Origin: an uncultured Gammaproteobacteria bacterium
GTDB lineage: Bacteria > Pseudomonadota > Gammaproteobacteria > HK1
DNA length: 64,000 nt
Assembly (NCBI GenBank): GCA_958295465.1
Contig: OY282353.1
Coordinates: 806,001 to 870,000, forward strand
Reading direction: 5' to 3'
Shown in pieces: positions 43,896-53,924 of the stretch (positions are counted from its first letter, which is position 1; each line of letters begins with the position of its first letter). Both the position numbers and the translations under genes were made by a program. Under the pieces are notes generated by a model that saw only the letters and a program-made list of their open reading frames with translations, was not told the origin of the DNA and searched no databases.

Positions 43896-45434
43896 ATGCG
43901 TTCAGGCGGACGTGAAACGCGCCGCAGGCAGCGCACCGCCGCCGCCCGGCGGCAGCACATGATCGCGGGCAGCGCCCTCACGGCTCCCTACCGCCCCCTC
44001 AGCGACGCCGACGCGATGCGCGTCCATCGCGCGGCGCTGGACCTGCTGGAGCGGGTCGGCATGGCCGCGCCGACCGACCGCGTGAGGGACGTGGCCCTCG
44101 CGCACGGCTGCTCGCTTGGCGAGACGGGACGGCTCCTCTATCCCCGTGCCCTGATCGAGGACACGCTCGCTCGGGCTGCCGGGCGCTTCACCGTCCACGG
44201 CCGCGACCCGCGCTTCGATTTCGAGGCGCGCAACGGCACGGTGAACTTCTGCACCGGCGGTGCGGCGGTGAAGATGCTCGACATCGACACCCGCCGCTAC
44301 CGCCCGAGCACGTTGCGCGACATCTACGATCTGGCACGCCTGTGCGACATGCTCGAGAACCTCCAGTGGTTCGCCCGCCCGGTGGTCGCCACCGACGTCG
44401 CGGACCTCTTCGAGTTCGACGCGAACACCCTCTACGCCTGCGCGGCGGGGACGAAGAAGCACATCGCCACCAGCATCACCCTGGGCGGGCACGTGGCGAA
44501 GCTCCTGCCGATGCTCGACGCGCTCGCCGGCGGCGAAGGCCGGTTCGTCAGGCGCCCCTTCTGCACGGTGCACGCCACCACCGTGGTATCCCCCATGACC
44601 TTCGCAAAGGACAGCCTGGACGTGGCCTGTGCGGCGGTCGATGCCGGGATACCGATCCACTGCCAGACGGGCCCCCAGGCCGGTGCGACGGCCCCGGCGG
44701 CACTGGCGGGCACGCTGGCCCAGGGCTGCGCCGAGGCGCTGGCGTCGGTCACGATCATCAACCTGCTCAAGCCCGGTTATCCGGTGGTGCTGGGCAACTG
44801 GGCGTTCGTCTCGGACCTTCGCACCGGAGCGTTCAGCGGCGGCGGGGGAGAGCAGGCCCTGCTCGGCGCGGCGTCCGGACAGATGTCCGCCTTCTACGGC
44901 CTTCCGGGCGGCATGGGGGCCGGCATGTCGGACTCCAAGCTGCCCGACAACCAGGCCGGGTTCGAGAAGGGGCTCACCATGGGGCTTGCTGCCCTGTCCG
45001 GCGGCGGCTTCGTCTACGAATCCGCGGGGATGCTGGCGAGCCTTCTGGGGTGTTCGTTCGAGGCGATGGTCATCGACGACGACATGCTCTCCAGCATCCG
45101 GCGCATCGCACGGGGAATCGAGGTCTCGGACGAGACCCTGTCGGTGGAGGTCATCGCGGAGGCGGTGAACGGTCCCGGCCATTTCCTCGGCACGCGGCAG
45201 ACCCTGGCGCTGATGGAAAGCGAGTTCGTCTATCCGCGCCACGCGGACCGGTCTTCGCCCGAGGACTGGACCGACGCCGGCGCGAAGGACATCCGGGACC
45301 GCGCGGCGGTGAAGGCGAAGGAGATCCTGGCCACCCATCGCCCGATCCTGATCGAGCCGGAAACCGACGCCCGCATCCGCGAGCGCTTCGCCATTCATCT
45401 GGACCCGGTCCGGAGCGAGGGGGCGGCGCCGTGA
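43896..45434 (+). CDS. MttB-family (non-pyrrolysine) methyltransferase
   Basis: The gene encodes 512 residues of the trimethylamine methyltransferase superfamily. It begins MRSGGRETRRRQRTAAARRQ with the usual Arg-rich start, continues ALTAPYRPLSDADAMRVHR and shows the TIM-barrel blocks VNFCTGGAAVKMLDID and SGQMSAFYGLPGGMGAGMSD. No in-frame UAG is present, so this is the non-pyrrolysine branch that demethylates glycine betaine, carnitine or similar amines with a corrinoid protein. No corrinoid partner is in the window. The next flavoprotein resembles dimethylglycine dehydrogenase, which fits a methylamine or betaine pathway. The stop is followed immediately by the repeated GTG starts. Confidence 0.85.
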   Translation: MRSGGRETRRRQRTAAARRQHMIAGSALTAPYRPLSDADAMRVHRAALDLLERVGMAAPTDRVRDVALAHGCSLGETGRLLYPRALIEDTLARAAGRFTVHGRDPRFDFEARNGTVNFCTGGAAVKMLDIDTRRYRPSTLRDIYDLARLCDMLENLQWFARPVVATDVADLFEFDANTLYACAAGTKKHIATSITLGGHVAKLLPMLDALAGGEGRFVRRPFCTVHATTVVSPMTFAKDSLDVACAAVDAGIPIHCQTGPQAGATAPAALAGTLAQGCAEALASVTIINLLKPGYPVVLGNWAFVSDLRTGAFSGGGGEQALLGAASGQMSAFYGLPGGMGAGMSDSKLPDNQAGFEKGLTMGLAALSGGGFVYESAGMLASLLGCSFEAMVIDDDMLSSIRRIARGIEVSDETLSVEVIAEAVNGPGHFLGTRQTLALMESEFVYPRHADRSSPEDWTDAGAKDIRDRAAVKAKEILATHRPILIEPETDARIRERFAIHLDPVRSEGAAP

Positions 45435-45905
45435 CGGAGCACGTCCGGGTAGCGGTCATCGGCGGCGGCATCGCCGGCGCCGCGTCATCCCCCTCGCCCC
45501 GGCCCGGAGTCGAGAGGGCGGCGCGGTGACGGAGCACGTGCGGGTTACGGTCATCGGCAGCGGCAACGCCGGCGCCGCGTCATTCCCCTCGCCCCGGCCC
45601 GGAGTCGAGAGGGCGGTGCGGTGACGGAGCACGTCCGGGTAGCGGTCATCGGCGGCGGCATCGCCAGCGCCGCGTCATCCCCCTCGCCCCGGCCCGGAGT
45701 CGAGAGGGCGGCGCGGTGACGGAGCACGTCCGGATAGCGGTCATCGGCGGTGGCATCGCCGGCGCCGCGTCATTCCCCTCGCCTCGGCCCGAAGTCGAGA
45801 GGGCGGTGCGGTGACGGAGCACGTGCGGGTAGCGGTCATCGGCGGCGGTATCGTCGGCGCCGCGTCATTCCCCTCGCCCCGGCCCGGAGTCGAGAGGGCG
45901 GCGCC
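45431..45905 (+). repeat. five tandem 95-bp copies of the flavoprotein translation start
   Basis: Units start at 45431, 45526, 45621, 45716 and 45811, each exactly 95 bp apart, and the real gene starts at 45906. Each unit opens with GTG and reads MTEHVRVAVIGGGIAGAA, then about 14 further residues and a TGA that overlaps the next GTG (GTGA). The period is not a multiple of three, yet every unit can be translated because of the overlaps. Units differ by a few substitutions. Confidence 0.9.
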
Positions 45906-47141
45906 GTGACGGAGCACGTTCGGGTAGCGATCATCGGCGGCGGTATCGTCGGATGCAGCGTCCTCTACCGGCTGGCCGAGCGCGGCTGGACCGACACCCT
46001 GCTGCTGGAGCGCAGAGAGCTCACTTCCGGCTCGACTTGGCACGCGGCGGGCAACGTCACCTACTTCGGCCACTACCCCGGCCTCACCCGCCTCTACGTG
46101 GACTCGATCAGGATCTACCTCAAGGCGGAACGGGAAACGGGGCGCTCCGTCGGGTTCCATCCCGCCGGAAGCCTCCGGCTGGCGACCACGCGCGAAGAGC
46201 TCGACGCCTACCGGCGGCTCGCGCCGATGTACGACGACCTCGGGATCGAGTACCGGGTGGTGGATCCCGCGGTGATGGCGGAGCTCCATCCCCTTCTGGC
46301 CACCGCCGGCCTGTTCGGGGCGGCCCATACCCCCACCGACGGCCACGTCGACGCCTCGGGAGCGACCCACGCGCTGGCCGGGGCCGCGCGGGCCCGGGGA
46401 GCGCGGATCAAGCGGCGCTGCCCGGCGGAGCGCCTGCGCCGGGTGGCCGGCGCGTGGGAGATCACGACCCCCGAGGGCGCCGTCCGGGCGGAGCACCTGG
46501 TTCTCGCGTGCAGCTTCTGGACGCGGGAGCTGGCCCGGCAGCTTGATCTGGACCTTCCGCTTTACGCGCTCGAACACCATGAAGTGATCACCGGGAGCAT
46601 CCCCGAGCTGCGGGCGCTGGACTTCGAGGTGCCGACGGTGCGCGATCCTTACGCGCCCTCCAACGTCCGGCAGGAGGGCGGCGGCTTCCTCTGCGGCGTC
46701 TACGAGGCCCATCCCCGGTTCTGGGCGGTGGAGGGCATTCCCCCCGACTTCGGAGAGGACCTTCTGCCGCCCGACCTCGAACGCCTGGAGCCCCATCTGC
46801 TGCGGGTCATCGAGCGGCTTCCGGCCTTCGGCGAGGCCGGCGTCAAGGCGGTCAACAACGGCCCGATCTGCTATGCCCCGGACGGCTGCCCGCTGCTGGG
46901 GCCGGTGGAGGGCCATGAGGGCCTGTGGCTCGCGGCCGGGTTCGCGGTCGGCATCGGGACCGGCGGCGGGTCGGGCGAGTTTCTGGCCCATTGGATGGTC
47001 GAGGGCGAGCCCGCCCACGACCTGCCGATGGTCCATCCGTCGCGGTTCTCGAACGGTCTCACCCGCGAGCGGTGCCTGACGCTGATCCGGGAGACCTACG
47101 CCAGAGGGTACGCCCTTCCTGAAGCGTCCGGGATCGGATGA
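45906..47141 (+). CDS. FAD-dependent oxidoreductase, dimethylglycine/sarcosine dehydrogenase-like
   Basis: The gene encodes 411 residues of the DAO family. The GxGxxG site is VAIIGGGIVGCSVLYRLAER (about 7-26). STWHAAGNVTYFGHYPGL follows near 45, and its WHAAG holds the His that is covalently linked to FAD in dimethylglycine dehydrogenases. The C-terminal folate-binding domain is absent, so it is the catalytic half only. It would oxidise an N-methyl amine. The start is the GTG at 45906, the last of six repeated GTG starts, preceded by GAGGGCGG. An upstream extension would run through the repeat array. Confidence 0.85.
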   Translation: MTEHVRVAIIGGGIVGCSVLYRLAERGWTDTLLLERRELTSGSTWHAAGNVTYFGHYPGLTRLYVDSIRIYLKAERETGRSVGFHPAGSLRLATTREELDAYRRLAPMYDDLGIEYRVVDPAVMAELHPLLATAGLFGAAHTPTDGHVDASGATHALAGAARARGARIKRRCPAERLRRVAGAWEITTPEGAVRAEHLVLACSFWTRELARQLDLDLPLYALEHHEVITGSIPELRALDFEVPTVRDPYAPSNVRQEGGGFLCGVYEAHPRFWAVEGIPPDFGEDLLPPDLERLEPHLLRVIERLPAFGEAGVKAVNNGPICYAPDGCPLLGPVEGHEGLWLAAGFAVGIGTGGGSGEFLAHWMVEGEPAHDLPMVHPSRFSNGLTRERCLTLIRETYARGYALPEASGIG

Positions 47142-47361
47142 TCTCCATCCGCGTCGCGCGGGCGGACCGCTGGAATTGTCCCCGGGGAGCAGTCATGGCC
47201 GGACCGCTCAAGTGCCTCTCCTTCGCGCCTGGATACGGCGCAAGAGGCAGGAATCGGGCATCGGATGACCCACTGATGTTGAAGCCCGGCACACGCCGTG
47301 CCTCCGGAGTGGCGCAAGAAGCAGGAGCCGGGCCTCGATCGATCCAAGGAGCATTCCCCTC

Positions 47362-48231
47362 ATGACGACCCACCTGGAACGCGCCGCGCGCCTCGCCTGC
47401 TGGAAGGGCGAGGTCGCACCGGAGCCACTCGGCGGCGGGATCACCAACGTCAACTTCGTCGTCGAGGACGCCGGCGAGCGCTACGTCGTGCGTATCGGCG
47501 AGGACATTCCGGAGCACGGGGTATACCGCGTGAACGAGCTGGCCGCGGCGCGGGCGGCGCACGCCGCCGGGATCTCGCCGGAAATCGTCCACGCCGAGCC
47601 GGGGGCGCTGGTGATGCGATGGGTGGACGGACGCACCCTCGACCCCGCCGGCGTGCGCGAGCCGGCCTGCCTCGAACGCATCCTCGACACCGTGGGCCGT
47701 TGTCACCGGGAGATCCCGCTGCATTTCCGCGGCCCGACTCCCATCTTCCGGGTCTTCCAGGTGGTGCGCGACTATGCCCGGACCTTGCGCGAGGACGGGA
47801 GCCGGATGGCGGGGCGGATCGACGAATTCCTCGCCCGCGCCGCACACCTCGAATCGGTGATGGGTCCGGTCGAGATCGTCTTCGGCCACAACGACCTGCT
47901 CGCGGCGAACTTCATCGACGACGGCGATCGAATCTGGCTGATCGACTGGGAGTATGCCGGGTTCAACAGCCCGCTCTTCGATCTCGGCGGGCTTGCCGCG
48001 AACAACGCGCTGGATGCCGGGGAGGAGCACCGGATGCTCGAACGCTACTTCGGAGCGTCGCCCGGCGAGGCCCGGCTCGCGAGCTACGCCGCGATGAAAT
48101 GCGCCTCCGCACTGCGCGAGGCGATGTGGAGCATGGTCTCGGAGACGCGCTCGGAGATCGATTTCGACTACGTCGCCTACACCGGGGAGAACCTCGACCG
48201 CTTCGAGCGGGCCTGGGAAGCGGTGGCGTAA
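47362..48231 (+). CDS. choline/ethanolamine kinase-like phosphotransferase
   Basis: The gene encodes 289 residues with the APH/choline kinase fold. GGGITNVNFVVEDAGERYVV is the nucleotide-binding start, and FGHNDLLAANFIDDGD with LIDWEYAGFNSPLFDLGGLA carries the catalytic Asp and the metal-binding Asp (about 172-210). It phosphorylates a small amino alcohol such as choline or ethanolamine. The position next to an MttB protein and a dimethylglycine-type oxidase fits choline or betaine use. AAGGAG lies before the ATG. A pair of imperfect 25-bp direct repeats lies in the 220-bp gap upstream (47237 and 47311). Confidence 0.85.
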   Translation: MTTHLERAARLACWKGEVAPEPLGGGITNVNFVVEDAGERYVVRIGEDIPEHGVYRVNELAAARAAHAAGISPEIVHAEPGALVMRWVDGRTLDPAGVREPACLERILDTVGRCHREIPLHFRGPTPIFRVFQVVRDYARTLREDGSRMAGRIDEFLARAAHLESVMGPVEIVFGHNDLLAANFIDDGDRIWLIDWEYAGFNSPLFDLGGLAANNALDAGEEHRMLERYFGASPGEARLASYAAMKCASALREAMWSMVSETRSEIDFDYVAYTGENLDRFERAWEAVA

Positions 48232-48335
48232 CGAGCGCGCAGGACACCGAGACCCCGCAGGCACGATGTTCGGGTTGCTCCGTCCCGGGAAGCGGTAGCG
48301 TAACGAGCGCGCAGGACCGCACGTGCGGCGAGGAT

Positions 48336-48413
48336 GCAGGCGGGCTTCCCGCTACGGGGCGTGCGGTGATCGCCGGCGGAGGCATCGCCGGCTGCCCGGT
48401 CGCCTGGAACGGC
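48336..48413 (+). pseudogene. N-terminal remnant of a DAO-family flavoprotein
   Basis: About 25 codons read GLPATGRAVIAGGGIAGCPV then AWN. This is the FAD-binding opening of a dimethylglycine-dehydrogenase-like protein, and no further homology follows. It lies in a 300-bp gap that also has a 30-bp direct repeat (GGGAAGCGG...GCAGGAC at 48215 and 48287) copied from the kinase gene's 3' end. A second oxidase gene may once have followed the kinase. Confidence 0.5.
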
Positions 48414-48531
48414 CGCAGAAGGTGTTTTGTATATCGCGAATCTTTCACACGCAGCCGGTCCGCACTCCGTTCGTCAAGCTACGCCTGGCCTTACCCGAAA
48501 CGAACGAGACATCGCAGCCGAGGACAACCCC

Positions 48532-49071
48532 GTGAGATACGCCTGGTACGCATCCCCCATCGGACCGCTCCTCGTCGCGAAGGACGATGTCGCCGTCCGC
48601 CACGTCACCACCCCGGACCGCGACCCGTCGCGGCCCGACTCGCCCCGCCGCGGGACGGCAAAGCCGCTCGAACCCGGCCCGGAATGGGTCCGCGACGATG
48701 CGGGCCTCGCCCGCGAGACGGCGGAGCTCGAAGCCTACTTCGCGGGCGAGCTCCGGGAGTTCGAGATGGCCGTGGAGCCCGAGGGCACGGCGTTCCGGCG
48801 CAAGGTATGGGCCGAGCTCGCCCGCATCCCCTACGGCGAGACCTGGAGCTACGGCGAGCTCGCCCGCCGGGCGGTGGGGCGCACCGGCGCGGCCCGCGCC
48901 GCCGGCGCCGCCAACGGCGCCAACCCCATCGCGATCGTCCTCCCCTGCCACCGCGTCATCGGCGCCGACGGCAGCCTCGTCGGCTACGGCGGCGGCCTGA
49001 ACCGCAAGGCGATGCTGCTCGCGCACGAGCGGGGGGAGGGGGTGTTTGGCGGGTTGGTCCCTGATCCGTGA
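48532..49071 (+). CDS. ogt: methylated-DNA-protein-cysteine methyltransferase (Ogt type)
   Basis: The gene encodes 179 residues. The C-terminal Ada/Ogt domain has the helix RIPYGETWSYGELARR, the active-site PCHRVIGADG with its alkyl-acceptor Cys and GYGGGLNRKAMLLAHE. It removes alkyl groups from O6-guanine in a suicide reaction. The N-terminal domain starts RYAWYASPIGPLLV. I chose the GTG at 48532 because GAGG lies 8 nt upstream and homology begins there; an in-frame ATG at 48427 would add an unconserved tail. Confidence 0.9.
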   Translation: MRYAWYASPIGPLLVAKDDVAVRHVTTPDRDPSRPDSPRRGTAKPLEPGPEWVRDDAGLARETAELEAYFAGELREFEMAVEPEGTAFRRKVWAELARIPYGETWSYGELARRAVGRTGAARAAGAANGANPIAIVLPCHRVIGADGSLVGYGGGLNRKAMLLAHERGEGVFGGLVPDP

Positions 49072-49409
49072 AATCTTCGTCCAAACGACGAAGACTCGTT
49101 CACCAACCGGCGTTTGGTTCCGGCGGTGCCAGGTTGGGGTGAACCGGAACAGCAGGCAAGGATCCTGAATCGTGTCGGGAACGTTCGACTTCGGCGAAGC
49201 CTGGCTCTGAGGTATTCGGATCCTGAAGAGGTGTGGCAAGGGGTGGCGCCCGGAGACCGGCCACTCACGCGCCGCGGGCGTCGCGAGCTTCCACGGTCGG
49301 ATGTCGAGATTCGGTGGATCGCGTCCCTTCGTTCGGCCAGGATCTCGATCGAGGTTCGGGGAAACGGGACCGGTCCGGATCGCCCGATGAGATGTGGGAG
49401 AGGTCGATC
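49072..49409. other. intergenic stretch upstream of cas3
   Basis: About 340 bp lie between ogt and the cas3 gene. No open frame with protein character, no repeat array and no clear promoter pair are visible. It probably holds the cas operon promoter. Confidence 0.4.
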
Positions 49410-51872
49410 ATGACCCCGGATGATCCATACGCCTCGGATTTCGCGGAATTCTTTGTCGCGCTGTGGGGCAAGCGCCCATTTTGCTGGCAGAAGGATCTGG
49501 CGAAGAGGGTGCTGGAGTGCGAGGCGGCCTCGGCGGATTTACCGGGGGTAGACGCTCCTTCGGGCGTCGGCGGAGCAACGCCGTCTTCCTGGCCCGACGC
49601 TATCGCCTTGCCGACTGCATCCGGCAAGACCGCCTGCATGGACGTCGCCCTGTTCGCCTTGGCGGCTCAGGCATCGCGGCTGGATTCCGGGCAGGCGATC
49701 ACCACGCCACGTCGCATCTTCTTCGTGGTGGATCGGCGGGTGATCGTCGACGAAGCGTATGAACGTGCGCGCCGGCTGGCGAAGAAGCTGGAGCGGGCCG
49801 CAGACGGCATTCTGAAGGTCGTCGCGGACGATCTGCGGCGCATCGCCCACGGCGCAGCCACCGGATTCGGGGGCGAGCGGCCGCTCGCCGTCCATGTGCT
49901 GCGCGGTGGCATGTATCGATCGGAAGCCTGGGCGCGCAACCCTCTGCAACCCACCATCGTCGCCTCGACGGTGGACCAGATCGGCTCCCGGCTGTTGTTC
50001 CGCGCCTACGGCCGCGGTGCCGGAACCTGGCCGATCTACGCGGGACTCGTTGCCAACGACAGCCTCATCCTGCTCGACGAAGCGCATTGCGCGCAGCCGT
50101 TCTTGCAGACCTTGCGGGCCGTCCGCCGTTATCGGACCTGGGCACATGAGCCGCTTCGGCGGTGTTTCCACCCGGTGGTGATGTCGGCGACGCCGCCGCC
50201 GGGGATTGACGACGTGTTCAGGGACTTGTCCGACGACGGCCGCGACCCGGGCCATCCGCTCGGCCGGCGGCAGTTGGCAGGCAAGCCGGCGGCGCTACGG
50301 CCGATTTCCAATGCGAAGGACGACAAGGCATCCGGCCGATTCTCGAATGCGTTGGTGCAAAACGCTCTGGGCCTTCTGAACGGCGGTCGGCGGGCCGTCG
50401 TCGTGTTCGTCAATCGAGTGGCGACCGCCCGCGAAACCTTCCGCCGGTTGCGCGAGAGGGAGGAGGTCGAGGCCGTCCTGCTGACCGGCCGCATGCGCCC
50501 CGTGGACAAGGACGCGGTGGTACGGCGGCTTCGCGACCTGGGCCTCCAATCGAACCAGGCCGCCGGCCGCCGACTGGAAAATCCGGTCATCGTCGTTGCC
50601 ACCCAGACCCTCGAAGTCGGGGCCGATCTCGACTTCGACGGCTTGGTCACCGAGTGCGCGAGCCTCGACGCCTTGCGCCAGCGCTTCGGACGCATGAACC
50701 GCATGGGGCGGGAGATCGAAGCCCGCGCCTGGATTCTCATTCGCGCCGATCAGGCCAGGCCGGCGCGTGGCGCGGAGAAGGACCCGGTGTACGGCGAAGC
50801 GTTGACCCGCACCTGGAAATGGCTTGGCGATCACAAGAATGAAGACGGCGAGGTCGATTTCGGCATCGCCCATCTCGACCGTCTGTTGGCGGAAGACGAT
50901 TCCCTCGCCGGTCTCGACGCGCCGTCGGCCGATGCGCCGGTGATGCTCCCCGCGCACGTCGATTGCTGGGCGCAGACCGCGCCGGAACCGCGGCCCTCGC
51001 CGGACGTGGCGCATTTTCTGCGCGGCCCGCGGGAAAGCGTCCCGGACGTACAGGTCTGCTGGCGTGCGGACATCGACTTGGCTGGCGCGGACGCACAGGA
51101 CGATGCCATCGAATCCCTGACGCTGTGCCCACCAGGCAGCAGCGAGACGCTGCCGGTGCCGATCGGCGTGTTCAAGCGCTGGTTGGCCGGGAAGGATACG
51201 GACGACTTCAGCGCCGACGTGGAAGGCGCTCGGACCGCTGACCGGCCCGAAGAAGATCCGGAAGGCGTGGAGGACTCGAATCTTTCGGATCGCCGGATCA
51301 TCCGCTGGCGCGGGACCGGAACGAGCCGCAAGGACGTGACTTCCGATCCGGTCGATATCCGGCCCGGAGACGTCATCGTGATCCCGTGTACGCACCCCGG
51401 CCCGCATGACCGGCTTGGAGACCTCCCACCGGAAGCGTCCGATTCCCCCGCAACCCTCGACATGGGAGATGACGCGCACCGGCTCTCCCGCGCCAAGCCG
51501 ATCCTGCGCCTGCACCCTGCCCTGGTGGACGCCTGGCCGGATTCGGTGGCCGCCAAGGCGACGGCGCGTTCGCTGCTGAGCGACCTTTCGCAGAAGTATG
51601 AAAACGATCCGCTTGAAGTCGCGGTCGCGGTACACGGCCTCCTGACGGAGCTGTCGAAGGCCGAAGCCCTGCCGGATCGCTGGGACTGGCTACCGCAAGC
51701 TGCGAAGGAGCTCGGCGCGGAATTTTCCACCGTCGCCAAGCTTCGCCGGGAATGCCGTCTCGTCGGCGCCCGATGCCTGGTCCTTGCCGGGCGCCGCCGG
51801 ATAACCCATCTTTACCACCCCACCCCGCAATTTCTCATTGCATCATACAGTTACGATGTTCGAGGTCAGTGA
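49410..51872 (+). pseudogene. cas3: type I-G (formerly I-U) Cas3 helicase, 5' part interrupted by a transposon
   Basis: The native coding part runs from the ATG at 49410 (GGGAGAGG upstream) to 51804, about 798 residues. The superfamily 2 helicase has LPTASGKTACMDVALFA (Walker A), RIFFVVDRRVIVDEAYERAR, LILLDEAHCAQPF, VVMSATPPP and the C-terminal RecA blocks ATQTLEVGADLDFDGLVTEC and RQRFGRMNR. RIFFVVDRR and the overall layout match Cas3 of subtype I-G, whose HD nuclease is C-terminal. After 51800 the frame enters the IS1634 end and stops at 51872. The HD part resumes at 63700 in the same frame. Target DNA degradation would be lost, since helicase and nuclease are separated. Confidence 0.85.
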
Positions 51873-53872
51873 GTGGCACTACAATCGTGTGCCCGAGGGT
51901 CGTTTAGACGAGGGTTTTGCGGATCCCTCCGGGTGCGTGGTTGATGCCCAGGGCCTCGTAGATGGCCTGTTGGGAGGGTTCGGCACGGGTGGCTTTTCGC
52001 ACGTGCAGGGTGCGCCCGTCGGCGCGGCGGAAGGTGGCGGTGATGCGCTGCTGCCCTTCGAGGATTCGGCGAAGGGTGGTCCAACTGGCGCACTGGCCGG
52101 TTTGGCGCAGGCGCCGGCGAACCACCTGGACGAGTTGATAGGCGATGACGGAGATGAACAGATGGCCCTCGGCGCGGATAGGCTTGTGGTGATAGATGGG
52201 GCGTAAGCCGAGTTCGGATTTCAGGGAGCGGAACACGGCCTCGATGTCGGTGAGGGTGAAGTAGGTGCGCCACAGGGTGGATTCGTCCCAATCGGTTTGA
52301 TTGGTGCGCAGGCAGTACACGCCGGGGTGGGTCAGCATGGAGCCGGGGAGCGGGCGGCGGGTGAAGCGCACGGCGGTGGCGCGCTCGCCGGTCTCGTTGG
52401 TGTCGAGTGCGATGTCGTAGTGTTGGGCGACGCCGCGGCTTTGTTCTTTGAGCCGCCCGATGCGCTGCCAGACTTGGTCGGTGCGTTTGTGGGTGCGGGG
52501 TTTGGACAGCCCCTCGGAGAGCCGGGCGAGGGCGGCCTCGAAGCGTTGGGCGAAGCGCTCGACGATGGCGCGCTCCTTGGCGGCGCGCGCTTGGGAGAAG
52601 CAATACAGCCGGGCCTCCTGGCCGTCGTCGCTGAGGACCTTGTGCAGATGCACGCGGTGCTGGGAGGCGGTCTCGATGGACAGCGCCGCGTCGGCGTCGA
52701 AGTGGCGGGTGCGTTCGCGGCTGACCACCAGGTACCGATACCCTTGCTCGCGCAGCCAGCGCACGCGGTCTTCGGTGGCGATGCCGCGGTCCATGACCAC
52801 CAGGGCGCCGTGCGGGGCGTTGAGGGTGTCGAGCATCTGGGCGAGGGTGTGATGTTCGCGCACGTTGCCGGCGAAGACTTGGGAGCGGCGCACGAAGCCG
52901 CTGGCATCGAGCACCAGTCCCAAGGTGAGCAGCGGGCAGTCGGTGCGTTGGTCCTTGGAGTGTCCGCGCCGGGCGTTGGGTTGTCCGCTCGCCTCGCCCT
53001 CGAAGTAGGTATTGGTCAGGTCGTAGAGGGTGACGGTGGGGTGGAGGTCGAACAGGTCCATCGCCCGGTCGAAGAGGGGGTGCTCGATGGCCTCGCGGTG
53101 TGCCATCAGTGCGTCGGAGGCGCGGTACAGTCGCATCGGCCCCATCGTCTCGAAGTCCACGCCCAGGAGTTCGCCCAGGGCGCTGCGCTCGCCCAGCCAG
53201 CGCCGGGTGGCGCGCTCGGAGCCTGGCCGGGCCATACGCGCGATGATGGAGCCGATGGCGGCGGTGCGTAACGACGCCCCGATGCCCAGTGCTTCGAGCC
53301 GCGTGCGCAGGCCGAGCTGGTCCATCGCCCACAGGCCGGCGTGCTCCACGCCGACCGAGCGCGGGCGAATCAGTTCCAGGGAGTCGACGTCGACGTGTTG
53401 GAAGTCGTGCCTCGGGCTCGCCGGCGAGGATGCAGCGCCAATGCGCTCACCGGCGAGCAGCAGCGCGGTGATGCGTTGGGCGTGTGATTCGAGCGCCGGG
53501 GGGCCATCGGGTGGCAGTGGTAGCTGACCGGCGAGGAGTTCGTCGATGCGCCGGCACAGCATCGGCCACTCGCTTGGTGCGACATCGAAGTGTCGTCCCA
53601 GGTTGAGCAGGGTGCGTTGTCGCACCTGCGAGCCGGTGCGTTCGGAGCGCACGAGGCGGAAGGTGAAGTACCGCTCGCCGATGCTGCGGGTACGGGTGCG
53701 GCGGATGAACATGGACGCAGGGTAGCGGGGGGCGGGGTGTGGCGCAAGACATCAAGTACATTTTATGGCACTACATCAGCCTCCCCGACGACACATCAAT
53801 CACCTACACGCAAAAATCGGCGAAATCGGGGCGAATCCCCACCCAATCGCGGCTCGCAGTGGTAAAGATGGG
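51805..53872 (-). mobile_element. IS1634-family element, left copy
   Basis: The element is 2068 bp with terminal inverted repeats CCCATCTTTACCAC. It holds one transposase gene on the minus strand. Its length equals that of the right copy, and both ends are intact. Confidence 0.85.
51904..53712 (-). CDS. IS1634-family transposase, left copy
   Basis: The gene encodes 602 residues. The start MFIRRTRTRSIGERYFTFRL and TLLNLGRHFDVAPSEWPMLC are typical of IS1634-family transposases. The DDE (IS4-like) core includes YDLTNTYFEG, LGLVLDASGF, VMDRGIATED and the YRQREKTG-like region, here FRSLKSELGLRPIYHHKP with the C-terminal Glu. It is full length and probably functional. Compared with the right copy it differs at about ten residues (for example GYRYL for QYRSL). 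Confidence 0.9.
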   Translation of the reverse strand: MFIRRTRTRSIGERYFTFRLVRSERTGSQVRQRTLLNLGRHFDVAPSEWPMLCRRIDELLAGQLPLPPDGPPALESHAQRITALLLAGERIGAASSPASPRHDFQHVDVDSLELIRPRSVGVEHAGLWAMDQLGLRTRLEALGIGASLRTAAIGSIIARMARPGSERATRRWLGERSALGELLGVDFETMGPMRLYRASDALMAHREAIEHPLFDRAMDLFDLHPTVTLYDLTNTYFEGEASGQPNARRGHSKDQRTDCPLLTLGLVLDASGFVRRSQVFAGNVREHHTLAQMLDTLNAPHGALVVMDRGIATEDRVRWLREQGYRYLVVSRERTRHFDADAALSIETASQHRVHLHKVLSDDGQEARLYCFSQARAAKERAIVERFAQRFEAALARLSEGLSKPRTHKRTDQVWQRIGRLKEQSRGVAQHYDIALDTNETGERATAVRFTRRPLPGSMLTHPGVYCLRTNQTDWDESTLWRTYFTLTDIEAVFRSLKSELGLRPIYHHKPIRAEGHLFISVIAYQLVQVVRRRLRQTGQCASWTTLRRILEGQQRITATFRRADGRTLHVRKATRAEPSQQAIYEALGINHAPGGIRKTLV

Positions 53873-53924
53873 CTAAACGGTGCGCCGGGTACCGGCGCCG
53901 GGCCGCGCCGGAACGGAGAGTTCG

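Noticed and set aside
45431..45905. a CRISPR array, suggested by regular 95-bp repeats in a window with cas3
   Set aside because: The repeats have no spacers; each unit is a copy of the flavoprotein gene start, with substitutions across the whole unit.
51866..53332. 488-codon frame in another phase of the IS1634 element, with a twin at 61693-63159
   Set aside because: Both copies exist only because the IS is duplicated; the composition is Arg/Pro/His-rich and the 602-residue transposase explains the DNA.
51801..53877. single insertion of the left IS1634 copy only, instead of a composite
   Set aside because: Its own flanks (ATAA on the left, CTAA on the right) do not match exactly and the cas3 frame does not resume at 53873; the outer flanks match and restore the frame.
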